A DNA stretch of 61,945 nucleotides from Ruminococcus sp. YE282 (GTDB lineage: Bacteria > Bacillota > Clostridia > Oscillospirales > Acutalibacteraceae), in the NCBI GenBank assembly GCA_900101355.1, contig FMUV01000012.1, positions 1 through 61,945 of the forward strand, written 5' to 3'. A program made the position numbers and the translations under genes. Below the pieces are notes generated by a model. It did not search any database, was not told where the DNA came from, and was given only the letters and a program-made list of their open reading frames with translations. Below, one piece after another: positions 25,918-35,201 of the stretch (position 1 is its first letter; the number at the start of each line of letters is the position of its first letter).

Positions 25918-26577
25918 ATGATTAAAATTGTTGTGTTTGATTTGGACGGAACGCTTGTAAATTCGCTGACCGACTTGGCTCAAAGCGTAAACAAGGGACT
26001 TGTAAAGGCAGGAATAAAAGCGGAACCGATTGAAAATTATAATCAATATGTCGGCAACGGCAGAGAAGTTATGATAACCAAGGCTATGGGAAAGCTTTCG
26101 GATAACAAAGAGCTTTTTAAGATTGTTGAGGACACGTTTAACAGCGAATACGCAATTCACTGCAACGACAACACAACCGCATACAACGGCTGTGCACAGA
26201 TGCTTAACGACCTTGAACAAAGGGGAATAAAAACCGCCGTGCTGTCAAACAAGCCCGATGAGTTTGTTGCAAAAATTCTTAGCAGGGTTTACCCGAACCA
26301 CAGCTTTACGGAAGCTTGGGGCAACAAACCCGAATACAAGCGCAAGCCAAGCGGCGAAGCCCTGATTGCTATGCTTAACAAGCACGGAATTTCAAAGAAA
26401 GAATGTATCTATGTCGGCGACAGCGATGTTGACGTTTTTACAGCGCAGGACGCAAAGGTTAAGATGGCAGGGGTTTCCTGGGGATTCCGAGGAAAGGACG
26501 AGCTAAAGTCCGCAGGTGCTCCGTTTGTTGCGAACACAGCGGAAGAACTGCTTGATTACATCACAAACTATGAATAA
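25918..26577 (+). CDS. HAD phosphatase, phosphoglycolate phosphatase-like
   Basis: 219 aa. Motif I VVFDLDGTLVNS, motif II TAVLSNKP, lysine motif in YKRKPSGEAL and motif IV IYVGDSDVDVFTAQ are intact, giving an active HAD of the Gph type with an alpha-helical cap. It probably clears phosphoglycolate or a related phosphoester. The start lies 1 nt past the cyclase stop and its end overlaps queH by 8 bp, so the three genes are coupled. Confidence 0.85.
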   Translation: MIKIVVFDLDGTLVNSLTDLAQSVNKGLVKAGIKAEPIENYNQYVGNGREVMITKAMGKLSDNKELFKIVEDTFNSEYAIHCNDNTTAYNGCAQMLNDLEQRGIKTAVLSNKPDEFVAKILSRVYPNHSFTEAWGNKPEYKRKPSGEALIAMLNKHGISKKECIYVGDSDVDVFTAQDAKVKMAGVSWGFRGKDELKSAGAPFVANTAEELLDYITNYE

Positions 26578-27214
26578 GATAAACTATCAAAAAGAGCTTG
26601 ACAAGGTGATTGCAGACTGCCAAAGCCGAGGCGTTACTCCAAACCTTTTGCTGCACGCCTGCTGTGCGCCCTGCTCAAGCTATTGTCTTGAATATCTTTC
26701 CGAATATTTTAATATAACGGTATTTTATTTTAACCCCAACATCTCCAAAAAGCAGGAGTATGATTACCGCCTTGAGGAGGAAAAACGGCTGATTTCACTT
26801 ATGGATTTTAAAAATCCCGTGAAGATTGTTGAGGGTGAATACAACCCAAAAGACTTTTTTGCCGCAGCCAAGGGGCTTGAAAACGAGCCCGAGGGCGGCA
26901 GGCGGTGCGAGCAATGCTTTAAACTGAGATTAAGAGCAGCCGCTCAAAAAGCCAAGGAGCTTAACGGCGACTATTTTACCACCACGCTGACAATCAGCCC
27001 GCTGAAAAATGCCGACCTGCTGAACCGAATTGGAAAAGAGGCAGGCGAAGAATTTGGCGTAAGCTGGCTTTACAGTGATTTTAAAAAGCGAGAGGGATAT
27101 AAGCGCTCAATTGTTTTATCGCACAAATACAACCTGTATCGCCAAAATTACTGCGGATGTATTTTTTCGGCAAACAGCTCTGAAAACAGGTGTGCAACAA
27201 CACCGAACGCTTGA
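26570..27214 (+). CDS. queH: Epoxyqueuosine reductase QueH
   Basis: 214 aa from 26570. The N-terminal LLHACCAPCSSYCLEYL (adjacent Cys pair and CAPC) and RRCEQCFKLRL, plus NYCGC near the C-terminus, are the hallmark Cys motifs of QueH (formerly DUF208), a metal/Fe-S protein that reduces epoxyqueuosine to queuosine in tRNA. It is the non-QueG type common in anaerobes. Last gene of the operon, followed by a terminator. It links with queT at 3476. Confidence 0.9.
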   Translation: MNKINYQKELDKVIADCQSRGVTPNLLLHACCAPCSSYCLEYLSEYFNITVFYFNPNISKKQEYDYRLEEEKRLISLMDFKNPVKIVEGEYNPKDFFAAAKGLENEPEGGRRCEQCFKLRLRAAAQKAKELNGDYFTTTLTISPLKNADLLNRIGKEAGEEFGVSWLYSDFKKREGYKRSIVLSHKYNLYRQNYCGCIFSANSSENRCATTPNA

Positions 27215-27232
27215 AAATTAAACATACAAACC

Positions 27233-27260
27233 AAAAGCCGTCACTTTTGTGGCGGCTTTT
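27233..27260 (+). terminator. Terminator after queH
   Basis: Stem AAAGCCGTCAC / GTGGCGGCTTT with one mismatch, then TTT. Confidence 0.8.
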
Positions 27261-27304
27261 AAATCAGGGTAACATTTTGCTTTATTTCAGGCTGATTGCC
27301 CCTT

Positions 27305-27784
27305 TTAATATTGAGATTTAAGTTCTCTTTTATGTTGAATATGTATTCCGATATGTCCGATTCCTAAGATTATCGTAGCACCCAAAAGCCATACAACATT
27401 TCCATATATGCCAAGCAGGAAAAAAGAAATTACAGGCAATGTTGCTCCCGCAAGCGGAATACCCAAGAAACTGCTATAAAAGTCTGACAATGTTCTATCG
27501 CTGTGAAAATAACGCACCCACCAACATTCATACATTGCCATTAAGACAAAAGCTGCAATAAGCCACCAAGTCCGATTTGACCAACCGTGCACATTGAAAT
27601 CGTCAAAAACCAAAACACATATTGCGGTCAAAAATTCTCCTGCTCTTTCAAAAACCAGCAATACTTTGTTTTCGTTCTCATAAGTATATCCCTGCGGCTT
27701 TCTTCTTGCCCAAATAATATTAGGAACAAATAATAATATCAAAAATATCAATCCGATATATGAAAAACCTAAATGTCCTGTCAT
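27305..27784 (-). CDS. Uncharacterised membrane protein, PadR-operon
   Basis: 159 aa, four hydrophobic segments, with charged residues ARRKPQGY and RYFHSD in loops. I do not recognise a family. Its ATG abuts the padR stop (TAA ATG), so it is the third gene of the ferredoxin-membrane-protein, PadR operon. The regulator's neighbours are often its targets, so it may act in the same stress or redox response. Confidence 0.75.
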   Translation of the reverse strand: MTGHLGFSYIGLIFLILLFVPNIIWARRKPQGYTYENENKVLLVFERAGEFLTAICVLVFDDFNVHGWSNRTWWLIAAFVLMAMYECWWVRYFHSDRTLSDFYSSFLGIPLAGATLPVISFFLLGIYGNVVWLLGATIILGIGHIGIHIQHKRELKSQY

Positions 27785-28336
27785 TTATCCGTTCTCCGTT
27801 TCCGTTAAAAATTTTTTTGCTTCTTCACACCACTCTAAATAAGCGTTATAAGTTTTTATTCCAAACTGTACTGTAAGCAAATAGTATTTGTGGGTTGTAT
27901 CATCATCCAAACAATTTTTTAAGGTTTGTTCTGCACCTAAAAGATACGGCAATTCTTTTTTGATTTTTCCCTCAAATGATTTTATATGCAGCAGCGACTG
28001 CTCTGCTCCTTGCTCATTCCCAAAAAATAATTTAAGCAGCGTTTCATAACGAAGCTCATCTTTTTCAACGGGAACTGCCAACCATTCTTTGAGGTACTCT
28101 CGCCCTTCGTCAGTTATGGTATAAATAAGTTTATTTCTTTTGTTCTGCGTATCTTCTTTTTTTGTGGCAAATCCACGCCTAACCAAATCACTTAACGCAG
28201 GATATATGCTTCCGTAGCTTGCACCCCAAAAATATTTTAGTGTGGTATCCATTCTTTTTTTTATTTCATATCCTGTCAGTTCTTCATGACTTAACAAGCC
28301 TAAAATCACATAATCAATTTTTTTCTCGGTTGCCAT
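27785..28336 (-). CDS. PadR family transcriptional regulator
   Basis: 183 aa from 28336, behind AAAGGA; an earlier in-frame ATG lies inside the preceding gene. The winged helix is at YVILGLLSHEELTGYEIKKRM and SYGSIYPALSDLVRRGFA, followed by the Vir-type C-terminal dimerisation helices. The start lies inside the upstream ferredoxin-type gene, showing tight coupling. Probably represses its own operon through the palindrome at 29101-29112. Confidence 0.88.
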   Translation of the reverse strand: MATEKKIDYVILGLLSHEELTGYEIKKRMDTTLKYFWGASYGSIYPALSDLVRRGFATKKEDTQNKRNKLIYTITDEGREYLKEWLAVPVEKDELRYETLLKLFFGNEQGAEQSLLHIKSFEGKIKKELPYLLGAEQTLKNCLDDDTTHKYYLLTVQFGIKTYNAYLEWCEEAKKFLTETENG

Positions 28337-29078
28337 TGCGGTTTTCCTTTCTTTCAATCATTCCGTAGGAGAGAATATTCTTTGGACAATTATCAACACA
28401 AGCACCACATTGAATACATTCCGAATTATCAACTATTCCGCACTTTGTTTTACTCATAACATCAATTCCCATAGGACAAGACTTATTACATTTTCCACAA
28501 AATATGCAACTGTCTGTTTTGCCTGTTCTGATATGTAACCCCGGCAAATGCAAAAAACGACGGAGCTTTGTTCCCAATATCATAAACGGAGCCATCCAAC
28601 AAAAATAATGACAAAACACCCTTTTACCGAATAAGACAGAGGGAATAAATATTAAGCAAATGATGCCGTAATACACGATATAGCTTTGGATTGAAGAAAC
28701 GGAAATTCCGCTTTCTGTTTCAAAGAAAAAATCCACCGATAATATTTTGTCATTATGAAAATAACAAAATATAACCGAAACTATCCAAATTCCCCATATT
28801 ACAAATTTTATGTAATTTTTCCACCCTTGTTTGGGCTTCTTTTCATTGATTAAAAAAGAACATTCCTGTAAACCGCCCGCAGGGCAAATATAGGAGCAAA
28901 ATATTCGTCCGAAAGGAACGGAAAGCAGAAACATTAGAACAAATAAAATAAAACTTCCGTTAATTATTCCTTGTAATCCCGCATTTATGATTAATGCAGG
29001 GCTGAAATAATAAAGCGTTACAGGAAACAAAAGCAGTGAAATTATGAGTAACAATTTTCTTATTTGCTGTCTTTTCAT
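28314..29078 (-). CDS. NapH/CcoG-like membrane polyferredoxin
   Basis: 254 aa. Four or five transmembrane segments; the membrane-proximal motifs FCSYICPAG and FCHYFCWMAP (CxxxCP type) are typical of the NapH/NosR/RnfB-like quinol-side electron carriers. Two C-terminal 4Fe-4S clusters: CIFCGKCNKSCPMG and CIQCGACVDNCPKN. It would pass electrons between the membrane pool and a soluble partner. First gene of the operon, behind a consensus promoter; GGAGG lies 6 nt before the ATG. No obvious terminal reductase nearby. Confidence 0.85.
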   Translation of the reverse strand: MKRQQIRKLLLIISLLLFPVTLYYFSPALIINAGLQGIINGSFILFVLMFLLSVPFGRIFCSYICPAGGLQECSFLINEKKPKQGWKNYIKFVIWGIWIVSVIFCYFHNDKILSVDFFFETESGISVSSIQSYIVYYGIICLIFIPSVLFGKRVFCHYFCWMAPFMILGTKLRRFLHLPGLHIRTGKTDSCIFCGKCNKSCPMGIDVMSKTKCGIVDNSECIQCGACVDNCPKNILSYGMIERKENRNGNREKN

Positions 29079-29100
29079 GCTGCACCTCCGTTAGGTCAGT

Positions 29101-29149
29101 TTGATATATCAATGTAATATATTATACAGCGTTTTGTTGGTGTAGTCAA
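29101..29149 (-). promoter_or_regulatory. Promoter and palindromic operator of the PadR operon
   Basis: TTGACT (29144-29149), 17 nt, TATAAT (29121-29126) on the minus strand. Between the -10 and the first gene is the perfect 12-bp palindrome TTGATATATCAA (29101-29112), placed where a repressor would block elongation or initiation; PadR is the natural candidate. Confidence 0.7.
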
Positions 29150-29223
29150 GAGATTTACAATAACTTTGTTTTAAATCTCTCGATACAAAGCAGAATATCG
29201 TATATTATGCAGAATATTGGCAT

Positions 29224-29262
29224 AAAAAATCCCCTCCTGATGTATATCTACACCAAGAGGGG
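29224..29262 (-). terminator. Terminator of hom-lysC
   Basis: CCCCTC (29231-29236) pairs with GAGGGG (29257-29262), extended by an inner TGTA/TACA helix; on the minus strand it runs into ATTTTTTA. T-rich also on the plus strand, so possibly bidirectional. It lies about 100 bases past the lysC stop. Confidence 0.7.
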
Positions 29263-29360
29263 AAATTTTTATTGTTTTTTCAAACTTGTTCAAAAACGAA
29301 CAGTCTTTAAATTTGCTTTAATTCAAGCTGATTGCCAAATGCAATCAGGAAAGCTCAATA

Positions 29361-30566
29361 TCAGTCAAAGAACTTGTCGTGAATTGTGCTTACAGCCTTG
29401 TCGGCGTCGGCAGCGTCGATGAGCACGGAAACCTTGATTTCGCTTGTGCTTATCATCTGAATGTTAATCTGAGCGTCATACAAAGCCTCAAACATCTTTG
29501 TTGCAACGCCTGCGTGGCTTTCCATACCTGCGCCGACGATTGAGATTTTGGCAACGTTGTCATCATAGAGAATTTCTTCTGCGCCGATGTTCTCGGTGTA
29601 GTCTTTCATGCACTCAACAGCTTCTTTGCCTCTGCTCTTTGCAACTGTAAAGCTGATGTCTTTCTTGCCGTCGTGACCGATAGACTGAAGGATAATATCT
29701 ACGTTGATGTCCTTTGCGGAAAGCTTTGAGAAAAGCTTGAAAGCAAGTCCCGGAACGTTCGGGATTCCCTTAACCGAAATTCTTGCAACATCTGTATCCT
29801 TAGCAACACCGCTGATTAACATTTTTTCCATCTTTGTTTTCTCCTTTACAATTGTACCCGAAGCCTTAGCCATACTTGAAAGCACTTCAAGCTCTATGTT
29901 GTATTTTTTAGCCATCTCAACCGAACGGTTGTTAAGAACCTGCGCACCAAGTGTTGCAAGCTCAAGCATTTCGTCATAAGAAATTTCTTTAAGTTTTCTT
30001 GCGTTCTTAACCTTGCGAGGGTCAGCAGTATAAACGCCCTCAACGTCGGTATAAATCTGGCACAAGTCTGCGTGCATTGAAGCCGCAATTGCAACGGCGC
30101 TTGTGTCGGAGCCGCCGCGTCCGAGAGTTGTAATATCTCCGTATTTTGAAAGGCCCTGGAAGCCCGCAACAATTACAATGTTTTTCTTGTCAAGTTCACG
30201 GCGGATTCTTGAAGCCTCAACTTTTTTGATTCTTGCGCTTGTGTGTGCAGAGGTTGTTTCAAAGCCTGCCTGCCAGCCGAGAAGTGAAACAGCGTGAAAA
30301 CCAAGCTTTTCAATTGCCATTGCAAGCAACGAAATGGAAATCTGCTCGCCTGCGGCAAGAAGCATATCTTTCTCACGGCGTGAAGCGTCCGGATTAATCT
30401 CGTTGGCTTTTTCAATCAGGTCGTCTGTTGTGTCGCCCTGTGCCGAAACAACAACCACTACGTCGTTGCCCTTTTTGAATGTGTCAGTTACGATGTTTGC
30501 AACATTCATAACACGCTCGGCGTTTGCAACGGAACTGCCGCCGAATTTCTGAACTATCAAACTCAT
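29361..30566 (-). CDS. lysC: Aspartate kinase LysC
   Basis: 401 aa monofunctional aspartokinase. N-terminal LIVQKFGGSSVANAERV, GRGGSDTSAVAIAA and YTDVEGVYTADPR are the kinase signatures. Two ACT domains follow (from about residue 260), including NVDIILQSIGHDGKKDISFTV, so feedback inhibition by lysine and/or threonine is expected. First step of the Lys/Thr/Met pathway. AAAGGGG precedes the start. It follows hom by 21 bp, the two forming one operon. Confidence 0.95.
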   Translation of the reverse strand: MSLIVQKFGGSSVANAERVMNVANIVTDTFKKGNDVVVVVSAQGDTTDDLIEKANEINPDASRREKDMLLAAGEQISISLLAMAIEKLGFHAVSLLGWQAGFETTSAHTSARIKKVEASRIRRELDKKNIVIVAGFQGLSKYGDITTLGRGGSDTSAVAIAASMHADLCQIYTDVEGVYTADPRKVKNARKLKEISYDEMLELATLGAQVLNNRSVEMAKKYNIELEVLSSMAKASGTIVKEKTKMEKMLISGVAKDTDVARISVKGIPNVPGLAFKLFSKLSAKDINVDIILQSIGHDGKKDISFTVAKSRGKEAVECMKDYTENIGAEEILYDDNVAKISIVGAGMESHAGVATKMFEALYDAQINIQMISTSEIKVSVLIDAADADKAVSTIHDKFFD

Positions 30567-30587
30567 CTGCTCAAATACCCCTTTTTA

Positions 30588-31823
30588 TTATAAATCACCG
30601 ATACGGATTGATGAAAGCACCTTAACATCGTTATTTTCAAGCGCTTCTTTTTTATTCAAAAATTCTCCGTATGGCATTTCTTCAGTTACAAATGCAACCT
30701 CGTCTGCGGGTGCATCGTCCTTTTTAATTACGCTGATGTTACCAAAGGTACTCTCAGCCTTGCTCAAAGCGTCTTTGCCGCTTGTGCGTACATACATTGC
30801 CGCAACAGAATCCTTATAATCAAGAATATTCTTGCCGTCGCCGTCTGTCCAGTACAAGTATTTTCTGGTTTTAAGGTGCTTGCAGCAGTCAATAACATCT
30901 GCAACAACGGCACTTGCGGTCGGCAGCTTTCCTGCGCCCTTGCCGTAGAACACAACGTCGCCTGTGCAGTCGCCGCGAACCATAATTCCGTTAAATTCGT
31001 TGTCAATGTTTGCAAGCTGGCTTTTGTTAGGAACAAACATAGGAGCAACAATGATGTCGATTTTGCCGTCGCCAAGCTTTTTAACCTTGCCGATAAGCTT
31101 AATTACGCAATTGTATGCTTCGGCATACTTAACGTCGTCAAGGGTGATTTTTGTGATACCTTCGGTATGTACCGAGTCGGGATAAACGTGCTTGCCGTAT
31201 GCAAGTGAAGCAAGTATGCAAATCTTGCGGCAGGCGTCAAATCCTTCAATATCGGCAGCGGGATTTCTCTCGGCAAAGCCCAAATCCTGGGCAAGCTTCA
31301 ATGCGTCCTCAAACTGCATTCCCTCTTCTATCATTTTAGTCAGAATAAAGTTTGTTGTACCGTTTAAAATTCCGGCAACCTCATAAACAATGTTTGCAAC
31401 AAGGCATTGGCTCATCGGACGGATAATCGGAATACCGCCGCCGACAGAAGCCTCAAACAGGAAGTTTACGTTTTCTTCCTTTGCAATGGCAAGCAGCTCT
31501 GCGCCGTGTGCGGCAACAAGCTCCTTGTTTGAGGTTACAACGCTTTTGCCCGCTTTGAGACATCTTTTAACAAAGTCATATGCCGGGTTAAGTCCGCCCA
31601 TAACTTCAACTACAACCCTGATTTCAAGGTCGTTGATGATGTCGTTAAAATCCTTTGTAAATCTGTCTGCAATCGGACTGTCAGGAAACTCTCGCAAATC
31701 GAGAACCTTTTTGATGTAAACCTCTTCTCCGAGGCTTGCAAAAAGTTTTTGTTTGTGCGTCAAAAGAATTTCGGCTACACCCGAGCCTACCACTCCGTGA
31801 CCCATAATTGCTACTGAAACCAT
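30588..31823 (-). CDS. hom: Homoserine dehydrogenase
   Basis: 411 aa. NAD(P)-binding GHGVVGSGVAEIL, VVTSNKELVA, the substrate region GILNGTTNFILTKM and GFAERNPAADIEGFDA, and a C-terminal ACT region are all present. It makes homoserine from aspartate semialdehyde. Upstream partner of lysC; this pair puts the branch to Thr and Met under one promoter. AAAGGTAAGG lies before the ATG. Confidence 0.95.
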   Translation of the reverse strand: MVSVAIMGHGVVGSGVAEILLTHKQKLFASLGEEVYIKKVLDLREFPDSPIADRFTKDFNDIINDLEIRVVVEVMGGLNPAYDFVKRCLKAGKSVVTSNKELVAAHGAELLAIAKEENVNFLFEASVGGGIPIIRPMSQCLVANIVYEVAGILNGTTNFILTKMIEEGMQFEDALKLAQDLGFAERNPAADIEGFDACRKICILASLAYGKHVYPDSVHTEGITKITLDDVKYAEAYNCVIKLIGKVKKLGDGKIDIIVAPMFVPNKSQLANIDNEFNGIMVRGDCTGDVVFYGKGAGKLPTASAVVADVIDCCKHLKTRKYLYWTDGDGKNILDYKDSVAAMYVRTSGKDALSKAESTFGNISVIKKDDAPADEVAFVTEEMPYGEFLNKKEALENNDVKVLSSIRIGDL

Positions 31824-31877
31824 ATCTTTACCTTACCTTTCGGGATTTTTAACTGTAAACTTATTTAATCGGTTTGT

Positions 31878-34289
31878 TTATTCGTCGGGTGCGGCGGGAT
31901 TGCTCTCGTCGCCTCCGCCGCCGTCGGCTGAGCTGTGTTGTCCGCCGCTCTCGGCAGAACTGTGCTGACCTCCGCCGCCACTGTTTTCACCCGAGTGGCT
32001 TGACGAAGCGCCGTCACCGCCGCCGTTGTTATTATAACCGCCGTTATTGTTGGAATAAGAGCTTGAATCGCCGTAGTAATTATTATAATCATTATAGTTA
32101 CTGCTGTTATCACTGTAATTGTTATAACTGTCTCCGTAATATGCGGAACCGTATGACGGCATATTGTCTTCGGTGTAATATCCGACATATTTGCCCGACA
32201 AATCAGAGGTGGATACGATAAGTCCCGTAACAGGATTATACTGCGCCTTTATGCAGTTTTCGGAAAGCTTATAATCCTTTTGCTCTTTGCCCTCAAGGTA
32301 TTTTCCCATAACCTTTGAGAAGAATTTTGCAGAGCGTGTTGTGTCCGAAATTGTATCGGGCTGGTCAAAGCCTGTCCATGTTGCCATTACGCCGTAAGGC
32401 GACATTCCGCAGAACCAGCAGTCTCTGTCGCTGTTTGTGGTACCTGTTTTTCCGACAATATCCCAACCGTCAACACGTGCGTACATAGCTCTTGTGCTTA
32501 CGCTGTTTGTAACGTTGTAATGCAGAAGTCTGTTCATAATCGTTGCAGTTTCTGCCGAATAAGCCTGTTTCGGAACAGCGTCACGGTTGTCGATGATTAC
32601 GTTGTCCTCTGAGTCTGTAACATAATAATAGGTATACGGCTTGTAATAAAGTCCGCCGTTGCCCATATATGTGAACGCCGCAGCCATCTCACGAACGGAA
32701 ACACCGCCGTTCATACCGCCGATGGAAAGCGAACCTGTAATTTGTGAATCTTCTTCGTTAAGATGAGAAAATCCCATCTTTGTTACAGCCTGTTTATAGG
32801 CAACCTCGGGACCGCCGATGAGTTCCATAACCTGAACGGCGGTTGCGTTTGACGAACATTCGATAGCGTCCGGAAGCAATATGTTTCCCTTATAGTATCT
32901 GTATGCGTTCTCAGGACCTGATTTGTAGGTTCCCGTTGATTCGTCATATTCGTATTTGTCAAGCGGTTCGTCAAGAACGGTTGACGAATAATAGAGCTGT
33001 TTGTTTTCAATTGCAATAGGATAAACAAGCACAGGCTTGATTGAAGAACCAGGCTGCAAAGCGGAGTGAGAAGCTCTGTCCCATTCAAGCGCCTGCGTTT
33101 TCTTTTTGGAGCTTCCGACGGTTGCGATTACACGTCCGTCAAAGTCCATCATAACCGAACCGAGCTGAATGTCGGGGTCGGAACTTTTGTCAATTTCTTG
33201 GGCGGCGGATTCGATATAATTCTGCATATCCTCGTCCATTGCACAGTAAATTTTAAGTCCCTCGGTATAAAGCTTGTCTGAAGCGGCGTCTTCGCTGATG
33301 TTATAATACTGAGCCAAATCGGATTTTAGGTCGTAATAGAGCTGGTCAATGTACCAGTTCTGAACATATCCGTCGTCGTCGTCGTCCTCACTTGTTGACT
33401 GAAAGCCCACAAACGTCATATTTGCCGACTCTTCCATTGCCTGGTCGTACTCGTCCTTTTTGATGTAGTGCTGGTCGTACATTTCTTTGAGGACAATTTC
33501 ACGCCTCTGCTTGTTGTTTTCGGGATAAATAAGCGGATTCCAGAGCGACGGGTTCTGGGTTATGCCCGCAATTGCGGCGCACTCTGCAATTGAGCAATCC
33601 TTTATGCTCTTGTCAAAATACAGCTTTGCAGCCGCCTCAACACCCTGACAGTTGTTGCCGAAATTTACCACGTTAAGATAAGCCTCAAGTATTTGGTCTT
33701 TGGTGTATTCCTTTTCAAGCTTGAGAGCTTTGCATATTTCCCTGAGCTTTCTTGTGATTGAAACCTCATTGTCATCGGTTATGTTTTTAATAAGCTGCTG
33801 TGTGATTGTCGAACCGCCGTAAGTGTCGTTGCCGCTTGCAAGGTTGAACATAGCTCCGATTGTTCTTGCCCAGTCAACGCCGTGGTGGTCAAAAAATCGT
33901 TTATCCTCAATTGCAACCTGGGCGTCCTTCATAGCCTGAGGAATGTCCTGGTTGTCAACCCAAATTCGGTTTTCGGTGCTGTAAAGCGTTTGATACTGCT
34001 TAAACTCGCCCGTATCTTTGTCTTTGGTATATATAAAGCTTGTCTGGTTCATTGACTTTGCCGTAAGGTCGATTCCCGTCGGCTCCGAAGCCAGCGAATA
34101 TATATATATGCCGATTGAAATTCCGGTTATTATCAAAGCGACCATGCAGACAGAAACCACGGTGAGCAGAAATCTGCCGAATCCCTTAAAAAACTTTTTT
34201 GCGCCGCTTTCGGTCTTTATTTCGGGAATATTATTATTCCTTGTCTCTTCAGTATACTGACTTATGTCAGTTTCACGCTTATTACGCAT
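31878..34289 (-). CDS. Class A penicillin-binding protein (bifunctional)
   Basis: 803 aa. One N-terminal transmembrane segment (about residues 35-60), a GT51 transglycosylase domain (AIEDKRFFDHHGVDWARTIGA, GGSTITQQLIKN), then a transpeptidase domain with SxxK in QPGSSIKPV, SSN in IECSSNATAVQ and KTGT in IVGKTGTTNSD. It builds and cross-links peptidoglycan outside the membrane. The last 90 residues are a low-complexity Asn/Tyr/Ser/Gly tail with AESGGQHSSADGG-type repeats, a disordered extension seen in Gram-positive PBP1a. AAGGAG precedes the start. Confidence 0.95.
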   Translation of the reverse strand: MRNKRETDISQYTEETRNNNIPEIKTESGAKKFFKGFGRFLLTVVSVCMVALIITGISIGIYIYSLASEPTGIDLTAKSMNQTSFIYTKDKDTGEFKQYQTLYSTENRIWVDNQDIPQAMKDAQVAIEDKRFFDHHGVDWARTIGAMFNLASGNDTYGGSTITQQLIKNITDDNEVSITRKLREICKALKLEKEYTKDQILEAYLNVVNFGNNCQGVEAAAKLYFDKSIKDCSIAECAAIAGITQNPSLWNPLIYPENNKQRREIVLKEMYDQHYIKKDEYDQAMEESANMTFVGFQSTSEDDDDDGYVQNWYIDQLYYDLKSDLAQYYNISEDAASDKLYTEGLKIYCAMDEDMQNYIESAAQEIDKSSDPDIQLGSVMMDFDGRVIATVGSSKKKTQALEWDRASHSALQPGSSIKPVLVYPIAIENKQLYYSSTVLDEPLDKYEYDESTGTYKSGPENAYRYYKGNILLPDAIECSSNATAVQVMELIGGPEVAYKQAVTKMGFSHLNEEDSQITGSLSIGGMNGGVSVREMAAAFTYMGNGGLYYKPYTYYYVTDSEDNVIIDNRDAVPKQAYSAETATIMNRLLHYNVTNSVSTRAMYARVDGWDIVGKTGTTNSDRDCWFCGMSPYGVMATWTGFDQPDTISDTTRSAKFFSKVMGKYLEGKEQKDYKLSENCIKAQYNPVTGLIVSTSDLSGKYVGYYTEDNMPSYGSAYYGDSYNNYSDNSSNYNDYNNYYGDSSSYSNNNGGYNNNGGGDGASSSHSGENSGGGGQHSSAESGGQHSSADGGGGDESNPAAPDE

Positions 34290-34569
34290 ACTAACTCCTT
34301 ATAAATATAAACACAAGAGTCTGCGAATTACTGCGAATTGCAGACTTTTTTGTATATTTATGAATAATTATATAATTAAGATAATAAGTAAATGCACAAC
34401 AGTTATTAATTATTATAGCACTTTGAAAGCAAAAAATAAACATCATTATTTATTTTTTTAATAGAAAATATCTGAAATTGTTTGTTGAATTTTAGTCAAT
34501 AGGGTGAATACACAGGCGTTTTCGGGCAAAAATAATGTTATATTTTTAAACAACGCAAGGATGATAATT

Positions 34570-34899
34570 ATGAAAAAATTAATCGGAATCACGGGTGTAA
34601 TACTCATCGCCTGCATATGCATAAGCAGTCTGTACGCCATGCCCACAGCCGCACAGACGTCAACCGTACCGACCGCAACGGCTTTGGCAGAGCCCACGGC
34701 GAAAAGCGTCGAAAATTATATAATCAAATCGGAAAACAACGTAATCGTTGTATACAAAGCAGGCGAAAGCACTCCCTATATCGTGACCGAAGCACGCACG
34801 GACAACCTGCCGAAGGGCGATATTCTGAGGCTGAAAAGCGGCGTTGAGGTTGATGGAGAGAAAAATCTGAAAAAAATGCTTGAGGACTATTGCAGCTGA
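34570..34899 (+). CDS. Small secreted or anchored protein with BofC-like domain
   Basis: 109 aa from 34570, behind AAGGATG. A signal peptide or anchor (residues 3-22), a Thr/Ala-rich spacer, then a 55-residue domain ENYIIKSENNVIVVYKAGES...LKSGVEVDGEKNLKKMLEDY, which matches the BofC C-terminal pattern. In Bacillus, BofC inhibits the forespore signalling protease SpoIVB. Whether this organism sporulates cannot be said. It lies alone between PBP1a and the fab operon. Confidence 0.65.
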   Translation: MKKLIGITGVILIACICISSLYAMPTAAQTSTVPTATALAEPTAKSVENYIIKSENNVIVVYKAGESTPYIVTEARTDNLPKGDILRLKSGVEVDGEKNLKKMLEDYCS

Positions 34900-34958
34900 A
34901 ACACGCCCGATTTTTGTCAATCAGTTTATTCTTTGTACAAAAAGATAGCGTGAATATA

Positions 34959-34987
34959 TTGACTTTTAGGTGAATTTGGGGTAGTAT
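34959..34987 (+). promoter_or_regulatory. Candidate promoter of the fab-acc operon
   Basis: TTGACT (34959-34964), 17-nt spacer, TAGTAT (34982-34987). Start would be about 34994, leaving a 200-base leader before fabK with no obvious known regulatory element. The 300-bp gap holds nothing else that I can recognise. Confidence 0.4.
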
Positions 34988-35201
34988 ATAACCGATATGT
35001 TATGCGGAAAAATGGCGTTTTCGGCTACTGCCGTCAAGTTGAATTTTTGCGGACTTTGCAGGCTTGTCACAGCTTTTTGCGCCGTCAGCACAAAAATCAA
35101 TAAATAAGCATTTTTAACGCACTTTTATATTATTTTGCACCGCTTTCGATACATTATCATTTTTGACGGATATTCTATTTAATTTAAAGGAGAACATACA
35201 T

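Noticed and set aside
29200..29422. Plus-strand small ORF overlapping the lysC terminator
   Set aside because: It lies across a terminator hairpin and runs antisense into lysC without a ribosome site.
32000..32150. Low-complexity end of the class A PBP as a possible separate repeat or frameshift
   Set aside because: The frame is continuous, and Asn/Gly/Ser-rich tails are common in Gram-positive PBP1a.
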